Positions 15,587 through 24,615 of a DNA stretch of 64,000 nt are shown piece by piece. Numbering within the stretch: position 1 is the stretch's first letter; each line of letters opens with the position of its first letter. The notes under the pieces are model-generated. The model had not been told where the DNA came from. It did not search any database and was given only the letters and a program-made list of their open reading frames with translations. This DNA is from an uncultured Lachnospiraceae bacterium (GTDB taxonomy: Bacteria > Bacillota > Clostridia > Lachnospirales > Lachnospiraceae), in the NCBI GenBank assembly GCA_910586255.1, contig CAJUHR010000007.1, positions 48,939 through 112,938 on the forward strand. The letters run 5' to 3'. The translations under genes and the position numbers were made by a program.

Positions 15587-16717
15587 TCACCTCATATGCT
15601 TATCTGCATAATCCATATACAGATCCCAGTCATAGTCATCCATGGTGTGTTCCCCTGTCTTATGATGGTGTCCAATATGCCCCTCATGCAATGGCTGCTC
15701 CGGATATGGTCTCTCCCGCTGGGACAGCCCCTTCACGCCCAAAAGCTGATACACCGGGTCTGCCTGTACCAGGCTCTCGAACTCGGATGCCGGATCTGCC
15801 CAGCTGTCATTGCTCTTGGTTGAGGTATACACCAGTCTTGGCGCCATAAGCGCCACTAACATATGCTGGTCAAAGGGCATTTCCTCTTCATGGTCTGCAT
15901 ACTTCTGATAGTTTTTGGCAAACCAGAAGGGGAACCGGTCGAGAATCTGCCGGATGCTCTCCCCGGTCTTTCCCCTGGAGATGGCGTCCCCGCTGTTGCC
16001 GGAACAGCTGCTCACGGCCATGGCAAACCGCTCGTCCTGGGCTCCGCACCATAGAGAGGTCTTTCCTCCCCGGGAATGCCCCACCACGGCCACCCGCTTC
16101 TCGTCAATCATAGGCTCTGTCTCAAAGTAATCCATCACCCGGCTGGCCGCCCACGCCCACACCGTTATGGTTCCCCAGTCATCGTCTGCCCGGTTGTTGT
16201 CCGCATACTCCGGAAACAGCCGGTGGAAACCGGTGTGAAAGCCCTCCTCATAATCCGGAGCCACCTCATGTGTCCGAAATGCCGCGCAGGCATAGCCCCG
16301 GGAGATAATCGTCTCTGCCGGATAAAAAGAGCTTAAAAGCTCCCTTGCCGGGTCACAGTTCATGGATCCCCTGTTGCAGATCTCCACAAAGGCCGGCACC
16401 GGCTTTTCGGCATTGGCAGGAATAAACACATCAAAGGTAAAGATAAAATGCCGGTCCCTGCGGACTGCCTCCACCTCCACGGTCTTGCGGACTGCCCGAC
16501 CGTTCATGATCTTCTCTCCCTGCCTTACGGCCGTCACATGAATATCCACCTCCACATCACTCATATCCGGAAGGCGCCCGTACTCTTCCCGTCTCAGCAT
16601 TTCCAGGATCTCCGGTCTGCGCTTTTCGACCCATTCTTTAGCTGTCTTGATCTCGGTGCCGTCCTGGCAAATAAAAAGCGATGGAACATTTCTCTTGTTT
16701 TCAGGCATCTTAACCAT
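15587..16717 (-). CDS. Alpha/beta-hydrolase esterase resembling CE15 glucuronoyl methylesterases
   Basis: Predicted cytoplasmic esterase of 376 residues (no signal peptide), start ATG 16717 behind TAAGGAGAACAAAA. The serine nucleophile is in VVGHSRGGKTSLW (the CE15 box is G-C-S-R-x-G-K). It is followed by CE15-like SSCSGNSGDAISRGKTGE, FPFWFAKNYQKY, PFDQHMLVALMAPRLVY and a C-terminal catalytic histidine region GHIGHHHKTGEHTM. CE15 enzymes cut ester bonds between glucuronic acid and lignin or methanol. A cytoplasmic location and its place as last gene of a sugar-importer operon suggest action on small imported uronate esters (inference). Acetyl-xylan esterase activity is an alternative. Confidence 0.82.
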   Translation of the reverse strand: MVKMPENKRNVPSLFICQDGTEIKTAKEWVEKRRPEILEMLRREEYGRLPDMSDVEVDIHVTAVRQGEKIMNGRAVRKTVEVEAVRRDRHFIFTFDVFIPANAEKPVPAFVEICNRGSMNCDPARELLSSFYPAETIISRGYACAAFRTHEVAPDYEEGFHTGFHRLFPEYADNNRADDDWGTITVWAWAASRVMDYFETEPMIDEKRVAVVGHSRGGKTSLWCGAQDERFAMAVSSCSGNSGDAISRGKTGESIRQILDRFPFWFAKNYQKYADHEEEMPFDQHMLVALMAPRLVYTSTKSNDSWADPASEFESLVQADPVYQLLGVKGLSQRERPYPEQPLHEGHIGHHHKTGEHTMDDYDWDLYMDYADKHMR

Positions 16718-16772
16718 TTTTGTTCTCCTTATCTCCGTCTTATTATCACTTTCATGAGCCGCCTGAGGCCTT

Positions 16773-18017
16773 TTATGCCTCCGCCTCCGCGGCATTTGCT
16801 TTAAACTTATTCATAGCATGCAAAACCAGGGCAACCGCGATTACTCCGTTGGAAATAACGGTTCGGAAATATTCTCCCACCTGGGTGTCATTAAAAATCT
16901 TTGTTCCTGCAGCCGGGGCCAGCAAAAACAAAAGCTGGAACAAAACCACTCCGGTAAAGGCCTGTTTTACATTGGCCTTATCAATGGTGGCCCCTCCTAC
17001 CAGCAAAGCAGCTATGGCATAGGTGCCCACGTTCTGCTGGGCCGTATAGGTGCTGAACGTTCCCATATTCTGCAAAAAGGTCAGCTGTCCCCAGGAAGCC
17101 AGTACTGTGGAAAAAATTGTCGCCAGAATACGGATCCTATTCACATCGATTCCCGATGCCTCCGCAATATGGATATCGTTTCCCACGCTTCTGAAATCCT
17201 GTCCCAGCTTTGTCTTGGTAATAAACTGACACAGAGCACTGACCAGCAAAATAAAGAACAGGGTTACAATGGGAACCGAACAGCGGTTTACCACTGCCGC
17301 CACCGGCGGAATCACCAAAAGCAGTATTAGCCCCATACCCAGTGCCGCCCACTTGGCAATCCGGGATACGCGCTCCGCCTTTTCCAGGGAATCCTTTTCC
17401 TTCCACAGCTTATATCCGGTGGACACGGTAAAAATTCCAAATGCAATGATCAGGACCACAGACAGATGCAGCTTAAACATGCTGTCCATAGCGCCCTTCA
17501 TCCCCTCAATCAGATTCAGAGTGTCCTTGATGCCGATTCCCGTGCTGATGCTGATCTGATCATCCCAGAAGGGAATCACGGTTCCCATAAGCACCAGGAA
17601 AATCAGAAGATAAATACCGGTTCCAAAGTACCCGGCAATCATACCGGTGATCATCTCCTGCCCTCTTGTCTTGTTAAACAGCCGTCCCAAAAGATAGCCG
17701 CAGACAACGGAAATCACGGTGCAGATCAAAAGCGCCACAAGGATTCCTGCCATTCCGGTAAGGCGCCAGTGGGTGATAAAAATCAACGCCGCCTGGGCGC
17801 TCATGGCTCCCACCACAATACCGAAATTTAACCCCATGCCCGTCATAATCGGAATAATCAGCGCCAAAACCATAATGCTGTTTCTCATTACGCGGTTAAT
17901 CAGATCACTGGCCACCACATAGGGAGCCTGCCCTGCAATGAGATAAGCCAGGATACACAGCACCGCGAAAAAAATTACCACCAGATTTTTTGAAATATAG
18001 TTTTTTATTTTATTCAT
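16773..18017 (-). CDS. ABC transporter permease (BPD_transp_2, ribose/nucleoside type), second of pair
   Basis: Membrane subunit of 414 residues with about ten helices. Family features are IPIMTGMGLNFGIVVGAMSAQAAL near the N-terminus and the cytoplasmic segment LGQDFRSVGNDIHIAEASGIDVNRIRI, the coupling region of RbsC/BmpC-like permeases. An unusual charged loop (YKLWKEKDSLEKAERVSR) splits the helices near residue 205. Its start overlaps the first permease stop by 4 bases (ATGA). Confidence 0.93.
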   Translation of the reverse strand: MNKIKNYISKNLVVIFFAVLCILAYLIAGQAPYVVASDLINRVMRNSIMVLALIIPIMTGMGLNFGIVVGAMSAQAALIFITHWRLTGMAGILVALLICTVISVVCGYLLGRLFNKTRGQEMITGMIAGYFGTGIYLLIFLVLMGTVIPFWDDQISISTGIGIKDTLNLIEGMKGAMDSMFKLHLSVVLIIAFGIFTVSTGYKLWKEKDSLEKAERVSRIAKWAALGMGLILLLVIPPVAAVVNRCSVPIVTLFFILLVSALCQFITKTKLGQDFRSVGNDIHIAEASGIDVNRIRILATIFSTVLASWGQLTFLQNMGTFSTYTAQQNVGTYAIAALLVGGATIDKANVKQAFTGVVLFQLLFLLAPAAGTKIFNDTQVGEYFRTVISNGVIAVALVLHAMNKFKANAAEAEA

Positions 18018-19054
18018 TTTTGTCCCGAGCCCTTTCCCAATGCATACAGAATAATTCCATTGCTGATAATCATTCTCACAATATCTGAAATGTTGCTCTC
18101 CGGCAGAATCACATTGGCCACCGGCAGCGATAGTGTCAGAAGTCCCTGGAACACCATGACTCCGAAGACCACATTAAAGATCGATGCCTTTTTGTTGGAA
18201 GCGCCGCCGATCAGGACTGCTGCCACAGCCGAGAAAGACATCATCTTGGGCGAATCATAAAACTGCAAAAAGCCGAAGCTCTGGGCATATACCAAAATCC
18301 CGATTGCGCCAAGCACCGTAGACAGGGTAATCCCCCATATTCTCATCTTATCCACATTGATCCCGTTAGCCTCCGCCAGCCCGGGATTCTGTCCCGCCGC
18401 CCGCATCATCATGCCGGTCTTGGAATTCATGTAAAGATATACCAGAAAGCACATCACAAACAAGAACAGAAATGTGCCCGTAGGTATGGTCAGACCGCCG
18501 ATCTCAATGGGATGGAAATTGTCCAAAATCCCTGCCCAGTAGTCGGAAAGCACCACATCCTTGCGGACCCCGCGCCCCATCTGCATCCGAAGGATCAGAT
18601 TATCCAGGGGAATAAACAGCCACACAATACACATCACCGAGATCATGGCAAAGCCCACATAGGTTGCAATCATCATCTCCGAGCCCTTTACCCGATTCAT
18701 CAAAAGCCCATACAGATACCCGAACACCAGGGCGAAAGGAATGGAAAAGGCAAGGGCGGCAAAAAAGCCCGCAAAGCCGGTCAGCTCCATGTTCAGGCTG
18801 ATAAGGCCGCCGATCAATCCGCAGATAATCCCGATGGGAAGAGCAAAGTTCATGCCGGCGCCGCACACCATAATGGGCACCATGGTAAGTACCAGAACTC
18901 CGTTCATGGCCATTCTGGTCAATGCCTGGGAATACAGAGTCAGCGTGTTCAAATGCAGCACCGGAACAAGAATTGCCACCACCAGGAAAAATGTAATGGC
19001 CACAATTCTTGTGACGCCAAAGCTCTCTACATATTTACTCATTTTGCTTTTCAT
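18014..19054 (-). CDS. ABC transporter permease (BPD_transp_2), first of pair
   Basis: Membrane subunit of 346 residues. MVCGAGMNFALPIGIICGLIGG and the segment MMRAAGQNPGLAEANGINVDKMRI match the paralogous permease next to it, so the pair forms a heterodimer. AGGAGGTGAGCGGAAG precedes the ATG at 19054, 14 bases after the ATPase stop. Confidence 0.93.
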   Translation of the reverse strand: MKSKMSKYVESFGVTRIVAITFFLVVAILVPVLHLNTLTLYSQALTRMAMNGVLVLTMVPIMVCGAGMNFALPIGIICGLIGGLISLNMELTGFAGFFAALAFSIPFALVFGYLYGLLMNRVKGSEMMIATYVGFAMISVMCIVWLFIPLDNLILRMQMGRGVRKDVVLSDYWAGILDNFHPIEIGGLTIPTGTFLFLFVMCFLVYLYMNSKTGMMMRAAGQNPGLAEANGINVDKMRIWGITLSTVLGAIGILVYAQSFGFLQFYDSPKMMSFSAVAAVLIGGASNKKASIFNVVFGVMVFQGLLTLSLPVANVILPESNISDIVRMIISNGIILYALGKGSGQK

Positions 19055-19068
19055 CTTCCGCTCACCTC

Positions 19069-20649
19069 CTACGCATCCAGGCCAGACATCAAAAGGCCAA
19101 ACCGCTCATCCGAATCCTCCGGCTTTAATACCGCCTTCACTTTTCCGTCATACACTACAGCAATCCTGTCGCACATGGATCTCAGCTCTGTCAGCTCGCT
19201 GGATGTAATGACAATGGTTGTTCCCTTTTCCCGGTTTAAATTGACCAGATAATCCAGTATCACCTTCTTGGCGCCAATGTCGATTCCTCTTGTGGGCTCC
19301 GACACAAACAAGACCTCCGGCTCAAAGACAACCGCCCGGGCAAGACATACCTTCTGCTGATTTCCTCCGCTTAAATCCTTCGGATGTTGCTCGCAGCTTA
19401 CACATTTGATTCCCAGCTCCTTGATCATCGCATCGGCCGTAGATTTCATCTCCTGTTTATCTACCTGCTTAAAAAACCCAAAGGACCGGAAAAACCGGTT
19501 TTTAATCTGCATGGCCAGCAGGCAGATATTCATCTTGATGCTTTCCTCCAGCAAAAGACCGATTCCCTTTCTGTCCTCCGACACAAATCCGATTCCCTTT
19601 TTAAGGACTGCCAGAGGCTTTTTAAAGGGCAGCTTCTCCCCCTTGTAGTACACCTCGCCGGAGGACGGATACAGTCCCGCGATGCCGTTGGCAATGGCCA
19701 GCTTTCCCTGTCCTGCCAGGCCGCAGAAGCCTAAGATCTCTCCTTTATGTACGTCAATGGTAATTCCCTTTGCCCTTTCACCTGGCATGTTCACATGAAG
19801 ATCCTTCATGGACAGCACGGTCTCCCGCTGCCCAATTTCCTCGGCCGGACGGCCGGCCATGGAAGAAAAGTCCACGTTTCTTCCCACCATGGACTTTGCC
19901 AGACCAATGGCATCCGTCTCTCCCCGCTTCAAGGTCTCAATCAGCTCCCCGTCACGAAGGACTACAATCTTATCCGAGATCTCCAAAACCTCATTCAGCT
20001 TATGGCTGATAAAAATCACCGACACACCGGAGGCCGAAATCTCCTTGATGGTATCGAGAAGCCACTTGGACTCCACATCCGTCAGCACTGCCGTAGGCTC
20101 GTCAAACACGATCAGCTTAATATTCTTTTTATCAATCTCTCTGGCAATCTCCACAAACTGTTTAAACCCTACCGACATTCCTCCCACAGGTGTGGACGGG
20201 TTTACCTCCAGATGAATCTTCTCAAGAGCTGTTTTGGTCTCATTTTTCATGCCCTCCTTATCCAGAGTGCTCATGCTGTTGCCCACCACACGGCTGATCA
20301 CATTGGGCTTTGTGAGTTCACGGTTCAGCTTTACATTCTCTGTCACCGTGTAGGCGGGAAGCAGCATAAATTCCTGATGAACCATTCCGATTCCCAGATT
20401 CATGGCCTGTCTGGGGGAGGTGATCTTCACCGGCTCTCCGTCCCAGATAATCTCCCCCTGATATCCGCCTGTATTTACAATGCCCGGCATTCCAAAGAGA
20501 ATGTTCATGAGCGTGGACTTTCCCGCCCCGTTTTCTCCTACCAGGGAAACCACCTCGCCTGCAGACACCTGCAGATCCACCCCTTTGAGCACTCTGTTTC
20601 TGCCGAACTCCTTTTCTATTCCCTTCATATCCAAAATTACATTCTGCAT
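19069..20649 (-). CDS. Sugar-type ABC transporter ATP-binding protein with two nucleotide domains
   Basis: ATPase of 526 residues with tandem domains as in RbsA/BmpB. Domain 1 (about 1-250) has Walker A GENGAGKST, Q-loop GMVHQEFMLL and Walker B IKLIVFDEPTA, but its signature is degenerate (VGGMSVGFKQFVEIA instead of LSGGQ). Domain 2 has the normal signature LSGGNQQKV but a degenerate Walker A (GLAGQGKLAIA) and SEP in place of DEP. The two halves therefore complement each other, the usual state for this family. AGGAGAAAAGA precedes the ATG. A large hairpin separates it from the binding-protein gene. Confidence 0.94.
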   Translation of the reverse strand: MQNVILDMKGIEKEFGRNRVLKGVDLQVSAGEVVSLVGENGAGKSTLMNILFGMPGIVNTGGYQGEIIWDGEPVKITSPRQAMNLGIGMVHQEFMLLPAYTVTENVKLNRELTKPNVISRVVGNSMSTLDKEGMKNETKTALEKIHLEVNPSTPVGGMSVGFKQFVEIAREIDKKNIKLIVFDEPTAVLTDVESKWLLDTIKEISASGVSVIFISHKLNEVLEISDKIVVLRDGELIETLKRGETDAIGLAKSMVGRNVDFSSMAGRPAEEIGQRETVLSMKDLHVNMPGERAKGITIDVHKGEILGFCGLAGQGKLAIANGIAGLYPSSGEVYYKGEKLPFKKPLAVLKKGIGFVSEDRKGIGLLLEESIKMNICLLAMQIKNRFFRSFGFFKQVDKQEMKSTADAMIKELGIKCVSCEQHPKDLSGGNQQKVCLARAVVFEPEVLFVSEPTRGIDIGAKKVILDYLVNLNREKGTTIVITSSELTELRSMCDRIAVVYDGKVKAVLKPEDSDERFGLLMSGLDA

Positions 20650-20730
20650 TCTTTTCTCCTAACGCCCCGCAGCGCGGTATCTTTTAAGTTCACGGACAAT
20701 TAAACAACCGGCATCTGCCCTGATATGCAA

Positions 20731-20774
20731 ATGTGCTGTGACGCAAAGCCTCAAAGCCCCACGTCACAGCACAT
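20731..20774 (-). repeat. Perfect 13-bp stem-loop between binding-protein and ATPase genes
   Basis: ATGTGCTGTGACG (20731-20743) and CGTCACAGCACAT (20762-20774) enclose an 18-base loop. It sits about 85 bases past the binding-protein stop in a 210-base spacer. There is no T-run on the minus strand, so it probably protects the upstream mRNA from 3' decay, raising binding-protein expression over the membrane genes (inference). Confidence 0.75.
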
Positions 20775-20859
20775 CTTATCCCTTGGAAACCGTGCTAAAG
20801 TCAACCGTCCTGTCTATCTGTTTTCGGCACAGTTCCTTTCTGTCAACAGTGGTTCGAGC

Positions 20860-22110
20860 TTAGAAAACGTACAGATCTCTTGCAACTGTAAACCAGTTCG
20901 GATACTCCTCTCCAGTCGTATCATTGGTGCAATTATTAAATTTGGCAGTCTCGTCATAAATCTCGCTTAACAGCCGCTCAACTTCCGCCACATCCGGCTG
21001 GCCGTCAACCTCATTGAGCTTACCCTCGCAGTAGTCCATGGCATACTGGAACAAAAACTCCATCTCACAGCGAACCAGAGATTTCTCCCAGCCGCCTACT
21101 CTTCCGTTCATGTTGTACTCACCCAGCTTCTTGGTGATCAAATCTGTCACATACTCTGCATCATACTTATGCTCATCATCGATCTCCAGACCGAGAGCAC
21201 CGGAGAACGCGCTGAAGGGAGACGGATCCGTGTGGCACGGATAAATACCGCCATTCTCAACAATGGTCTTTAACATAGACTCCTGAATCGTGCTTACGGT
21301 TGCAAAATAGGCAATGTCCTTGGTTCCGTACTGATCCATCAGAGACGGAATACTCTCCAGCATAAACTGCTGAGCGCCGGTGACTCCTGCGTCCCCCATG
21401 GGATCCGGCATAGTAACCTGCTCAAAGGCAACTCCGTTCTCCTCACAGACCTTCTTCATGGATTCCAGATAGCGAACCTTCATGGAATTGCTCATGTGAC
21501 GCGCAAAGCTGTAGAAAATAAAATGCTTTGCCCCGGCATCCACTGCCATCTGAGCCACGGACTCGCCGTAAAGCTCCGGATCGATGGTCAGCATAATATC
21601 GCCCACCTTGGCCATCTCATATACGTCCTCGTTCAGAGAGCCAAACAGAATCTTAAGATCCGGCCGCTCCTCCTTGATCTTATTGACTGCTGCAATGGTT
21701 CCGATATCTGCCGAGTCAAAAATCAGCGCCTTCACTTCCGGATCCATGGCAATGTTTAAAGCCTTGGAGATAGTAACCTCCTGCTCATTCTGGGGATCCT
21801 CCGGATATACATCCATCACGAACTTGTCCGCCCCGTACTGCTCCACCAGCATCTCTGCCGTTCTGTAATACTCTTCTCTGGTAGCCAAAGGACTGATCAT
21901 CAGGCCGATCTTGTAGCTCTCTGACCCGGCACTGTCCTTTGCTTCCTCTCCTGCCGAATCTCCCCCTGCCTCTGTCCCTGCTGCCTGTTCCTCTGCTTTT
22001 GTCTGCGCCGGCGCATCATTGGACGATGCCGATGATCCTGAAGAGCCGCATGCCACCAGGCTCATTGCCATCACGGCAGCTGTCGCTGTTGCCAAAAATT
22101 TTTTCAACAT
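20860..22110 (-). CDS. DUF3798-like substrate-binding lipoprotein
   Basis: Binding protein of 416 residues for the ABC importer downstream. Signal and lipobox AAVMAMSLVAC are followed by a Ser/Glu/Ala linker of about 45 residues. The mature domain begins SYKIGLMISPLATREEYYRTAE and has DFDS-like and DPELYGESVAQMAVDAGAKHFIFYSFARH segments of the periplasmic-binding-protein type 1 fold. This matches my memory of DUF3798 proteins, a family with no firm ligand. TAGGAGGATACGAGA precedes the ATG. A LacI regulator upstream and a CE15-like esterase downstream suggest a sugar or uronate ligand (inference). Confidence 0.85.
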   Translation of the reverse strand: MLKKFLATATAAVMAMSLVACGSSGSSASSNDAPAQTKAEEQAAGTEAGGDSAGEEAKDSAGSESYKIGLMISPLATREEYYRTAEMLVEQYGADKFVMDVYPEDPQNEQEVTISKALNIAMDPEVKALIFDSADIGTIAAVNKIKEERPDLKILFGSLNEDVYEMAKVGDIMLTIDPELYGESVAQMAVDAGAKHFIFYSFARHMSNSMKVRYLESMKKVCEENGVAFEQVTMPDPMGDAGVTGAQQFMLESIPSLMDQYGTKDIAYFATVSTIQESMLKTIVENGGIYPCHTDPSPFSAFSGALGLEIDDEHKYDAEYVTDLITKKLGEYNMNGRVGGWEKSLVRCEMEFLFQYAMDYCEGKLNEVDGQPDVAEVERLLSEIYDETAKFNNCTNDTTGEEYPNWFTVARDLYVF

Positions 22111-22143
22111 TCTCGTATCCTCCTATGATTTGTTTGTGTTTTT

Positions 22144-22199
22144 CACAAGCACATCTTGTGTAGTGGTTTTATTGTAGCATAATCCCACAAAAATTTCAA
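22144..22199 (-). promoter_or_regulatory. Promoter of the DUF3798 importer operon with downstream operator-like palindrome
   Basis: Minus-strand TTGAAA (22199-22194), exact 17-base spacer, TACAAT (22176-22171) with TG one base upstream. Just past the expected start site lies CACAAG-5-CTTGTG (22144-22160), well placed for a repressor such as the LacI protein encoded upstream. Confidence 0.75.
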
Positions 22200-22605
22200 C
22201 CAAATATTTACACGAATTTATCTTTTTTCCTGACAGCAAAAAACCGCTTAAATTCAAGGTTTTACTAAATATTATTTGATTTTTCAATTTATTATTGCTC
22301 CAAATTATTTACTTGAATTTATACAAGTGCCCAATACCCCTTAAAGAAGAAACGCTCAATACAAATCATACAAAAACTTAATTACACTCCATAATAAGAC
22401 ATTAGCCGAATAGCTTCCTGCTCCGTAAAACCAAAATGCTCACTGTATTTTTATACTTCCGCCTCCATTAGATGCCATTTTTCATATTATAACCGATCCC
22501 TATTCTTTCACAATCCATTTCCGCCAGACAACAGCAAAGCCATCCCCTTAATACCTTTCGTATTTCCAGAGATGGCTCTTACATCTATTTGATTTTCTTC
22601 CGCTT
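22200..22605. other. AT-rich gene-free spacer between LacI gene and importer operon
   Basis: About 400 bases with no supportable gene. It holds a second inverted repeat ACTTG-8-CAAGT at 22311-22328 and, near 22540-22573, a weak stem (AGCCATC/GATGGCT) that could end the lacI-type transcript. Confidence 0.5.
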
Positions 22606-23604
22606 TTAAGTACTTCCCCGGATAATCAGCTTTCCTTTATAAAAACGGTTCTCCGGCTGCTTTCCGTTTACCATTTGAATCAGTGCCTTTGACAGCTCCT
22701 TGGCAAAGAAGGCAATCTCCGTGTCTATGGTGGTCAGCTCCGGTGTTGTTATGTAGGAGCTGGCAATGTTTCCCCACCCTACAATGGCCACATCCCCCGG
22801 CACCTGCAGATTGCACTTTTTTACATACTGCATGACCTGAGCCGCCATATGGTCATCGCTGGCAAAAAAAGCGGTGGGCCTTTCCTCTGCCGGATAAGCG
22901 GTGAGCATATTACACACATCATCCAAAATGCTGTTCTCATTTTGTGTATGAACACAAAAGAAATCCGGATTTATGGGAATCCCGTTCATCGTCAGGGTGT
23001 CTGTGTAGGCCTGGGCTCGGAAATCATCGCCCCCCACGCCTCCGGTCTTATATTTTAAAGGTGGAATATAGGCAATCCGCCTGTGTCCCTTTAAAATCAG
23101 ATAATTAATCGTCCGCTTTACCCCGTCATAGAGATCAGGGGCCCGGATTACAATCCTGGGATCAAGTCCCTCATATCTACGGCTCTGATAAAGAATAAGA
23201 GGAATCCCGCTGTCCACGATCCGATTCAGCTGCTCTGCCGTAAAACCATTACTGGCCATAAACATGGCTCCGAACCGCCCCTCAATCAGCTTTCCGATAA
23301 ACGCGTCATCCTTTCTGCTGAAAAATAGATTAGGGTAGTAACCCTGATCGAAAAGCCGGGAGGATATGGAGCCGTACAGCTCCTCCTGCAGCGTATCGCC
23401 TACCAGAGCAATCTGATTGGAACGGTTCATCCGCAGTCCCTGAGCAAACATATTCGGCGTGTAATTCAGCTCCTCCACTGCTTTTAGCACTGCCTTTCGC
23501 TTCTGCTCGCTGACATAGTTTGAATTATTCATCACATAAGAGACAACCGCCGGGGATACTCCTGCTTTCTTGGCAACATCATTGCGGGTTACTTTCTGAT
23601 TCAT
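22606..23604 (-). CDS. LacI-family transcriptional regulator
   Basis: Repressor of 332 residues. The N-terminal helix-turn-helix reads VTRNDVAKKAGVSPAVVSYVMNNSNYVSE, followed by the hinge-helix region LNYTPNMFAQGLR. The ligand domain is of the PBP1 type, with a GHRRIAYIPPL box, AFFASDDHMAAQVMQY and VAIVGWGNIASSYITTPELTTID near the C-terminus. ATG at 23604 is preceded only by a GGTGTCACCAGAAAGAAAG-type leader. It lies upstream of, and in the same direction as, the importer operon; a palindrome at that operon's promoter is the likely target (inference). Confidence 0.95.
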   Translation of the reverse strand: MNQKVTRNDVAKKAGVSPAVVSYVMNNSNYVSEQKRKAVLKAVEELNYTPNMFAQGLRMNRSNQIALVGDTLQEELYGSISSRLFDQGYYPNLFFSRKDDAFIGKLIEGRFGAMFMASNGFTAEQLNRIVDSGIPLILYQSRRYEGLDPRIVIRAPDLYDGVKRTINYLILKGHRRIAYIPPLKYKTGGVGGDDFRAQAYTDTLTMNGIPINPDFFCVHTQNENSILDDVCNMLTAYPAEERPTAFFASDDHMAAQVMQYVKKCNLQVPGDVAIVGWGNIASSYITTPELTTIDTEIAFFAKELSKALIQMVNGKQPENRFYKGKLIIRGST

Positions 23605-23656
23605 TGCTGATCTCGCTTTCTTTCTGGTGACACCTTACTTCTCAAAATCCATTCTT

Positions 23657-23685
23657 ATTTTACCAGATGAGCATAAGAAAAGCAA
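23657..23685 (-). promoter_or_regulatory. Putative promoter of the LacI-family gene
   Basis: Minus-strand TTGCTT (23685-23680), 17-base spacer, TAAAAT (23662-23657) with an adjacent TG (extended -10), about 50 bases before the start. Confidence 0.65.
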
Positions 23686-23726
23686 ATAGTAACCGGCACT
23701 TTTTCTGCCATTTGTCCGCTTTCTTT

Positions 23727-24545
23727 TCACGCGCCGCCCCTGCCGCTCCTTCTCAAATATATAAACCAATAGGCCGCTCCCACAAAAACCGCTCCCCCCA
23801 CAATATTTCCCAGAGTGACCGGAATCAGATTTTTCATCAAAAAGCTTCCCCAGGTCAAGGCGGAGGTATCCGCCAAATAAACACCCCCATAGGCCGGGTC
23901 CGCCATGGCAAAAAGCCCCACGGGACAATAAAACATATTGGCCACACTGTGCTCAAAGCCGCATACCACAAACACCACAATGGGATAGAACAGGGCGATC
24001 ACCTTCCCCGCCGCATCCTTTGCCGCAAAGCTCACCCACACGGCCAGACAGACCAGCAGATTGCAGAGGATTCCCTTTAAAAATCCGTCCATCCACGGCA
24101 TAGACACCTTTGCCACAGCCGTCCCCACTGCCGCTGCCGCCAGCCCTTTGTCATACAGACTCAGCTGATGGCCTGCCACCACCATCCAGGCCACAAGCAC
24201 ACTTCCGGCAAAATTCCCCAGATACACCACCACCCAGTTGCGCAGCATTCCCGACACCGGAATCTCCTTCTCCAACGCAGGAATCACCAGCAGACAATTT
24301 CCTGTAAACAGCTCGCTTCCGGCTAAAAGCACCAAAGTAAGCCCTGCCGGAAACACACAGGCTCCCACCAGCTTCCCCGCCGACCCTCCGATGGTGCAGG
24401 AAGCGGCAGAGGCCCCGCACCCGGCCAATGCAATGTAAATTCCGGCCAGCATTGCCAGCAGAAAGGTTCTTCCCACCCCCATAGCTACTTTTTTCTTTCC
24501 TGTCTCAATATAATTTTTCGCAATCTCCCCAGGTGTATTAATCAT
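23727..24545 (-). CDS. Formate/nitrite transporter (FNT) family channel
   Basis: Pentameric inner-membrane channel for small monovalent anions (formate, nitrite or hydrosulfide), about 272 residues. Six helices carry the FNT motifs GSELFTGNCLLV, KGILCNLLVCLAVW and GFEHSVANMFYCPVGLF (central histidine). The start is uncertain. ATG 24545 (MINTPGEIAKNY) is 9 bases after GGGAGG and gives the usual FNT N-terminus, but ATG 24551 and ATG 24614, immediately after the PHP gene, are also open. It ends the leftward hydrogenase-associated operon. Formate exchange linked to hydrogen metabolism is a reasonable role (inference). Confidence 0.92.
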   Translation of the reverse strand: MINTPGEIAKNYIETGKKKVAMGVGRTFLLAMLAGIYIALAGCGASAASCTIGGSAGKLVGACVFPAGLTLVLLAGSELFTGNCLLVIPALEKEIPVSGMLRNWVVVYLGNFAGSVLVAWMVVAGHQLSLYDKGLAAAAVGTAVAKVSMPWMDGFLKGILCNLLVCLAVWVSFAAKDAAGKVIALFYPIVVFVVCGFEHSVANMFYCPVGLFAMADPAYGGVYLADTSALTWGSFLMKNLIPVTLGNIVGGAVFVGAAYWFIYLRRSGRGGA

Positions 24546-24615
24546 CCGCATTTTCCTCCCGCATCCCTTTTCCCCGCAAACGATTCCCCCTTTTGCAAGG
24601 CACACCTCCTGCATC

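Noticed and set aside
22311..22328. Second LacI operator (ACTTG-8-CAAGT)
   Set aside because: Orientation and spacing differ from the CACAAG-5-CTTGTG palindrome at the promoter, and it lies far upstream; kept only as a spacer remark.
23635..23928. Minus-strand open frame overlapping the FNT gene
   Set aside because: Frame-shifted shadow of the FNT coding sequence; Gly/Cys-rich and without a start signal.
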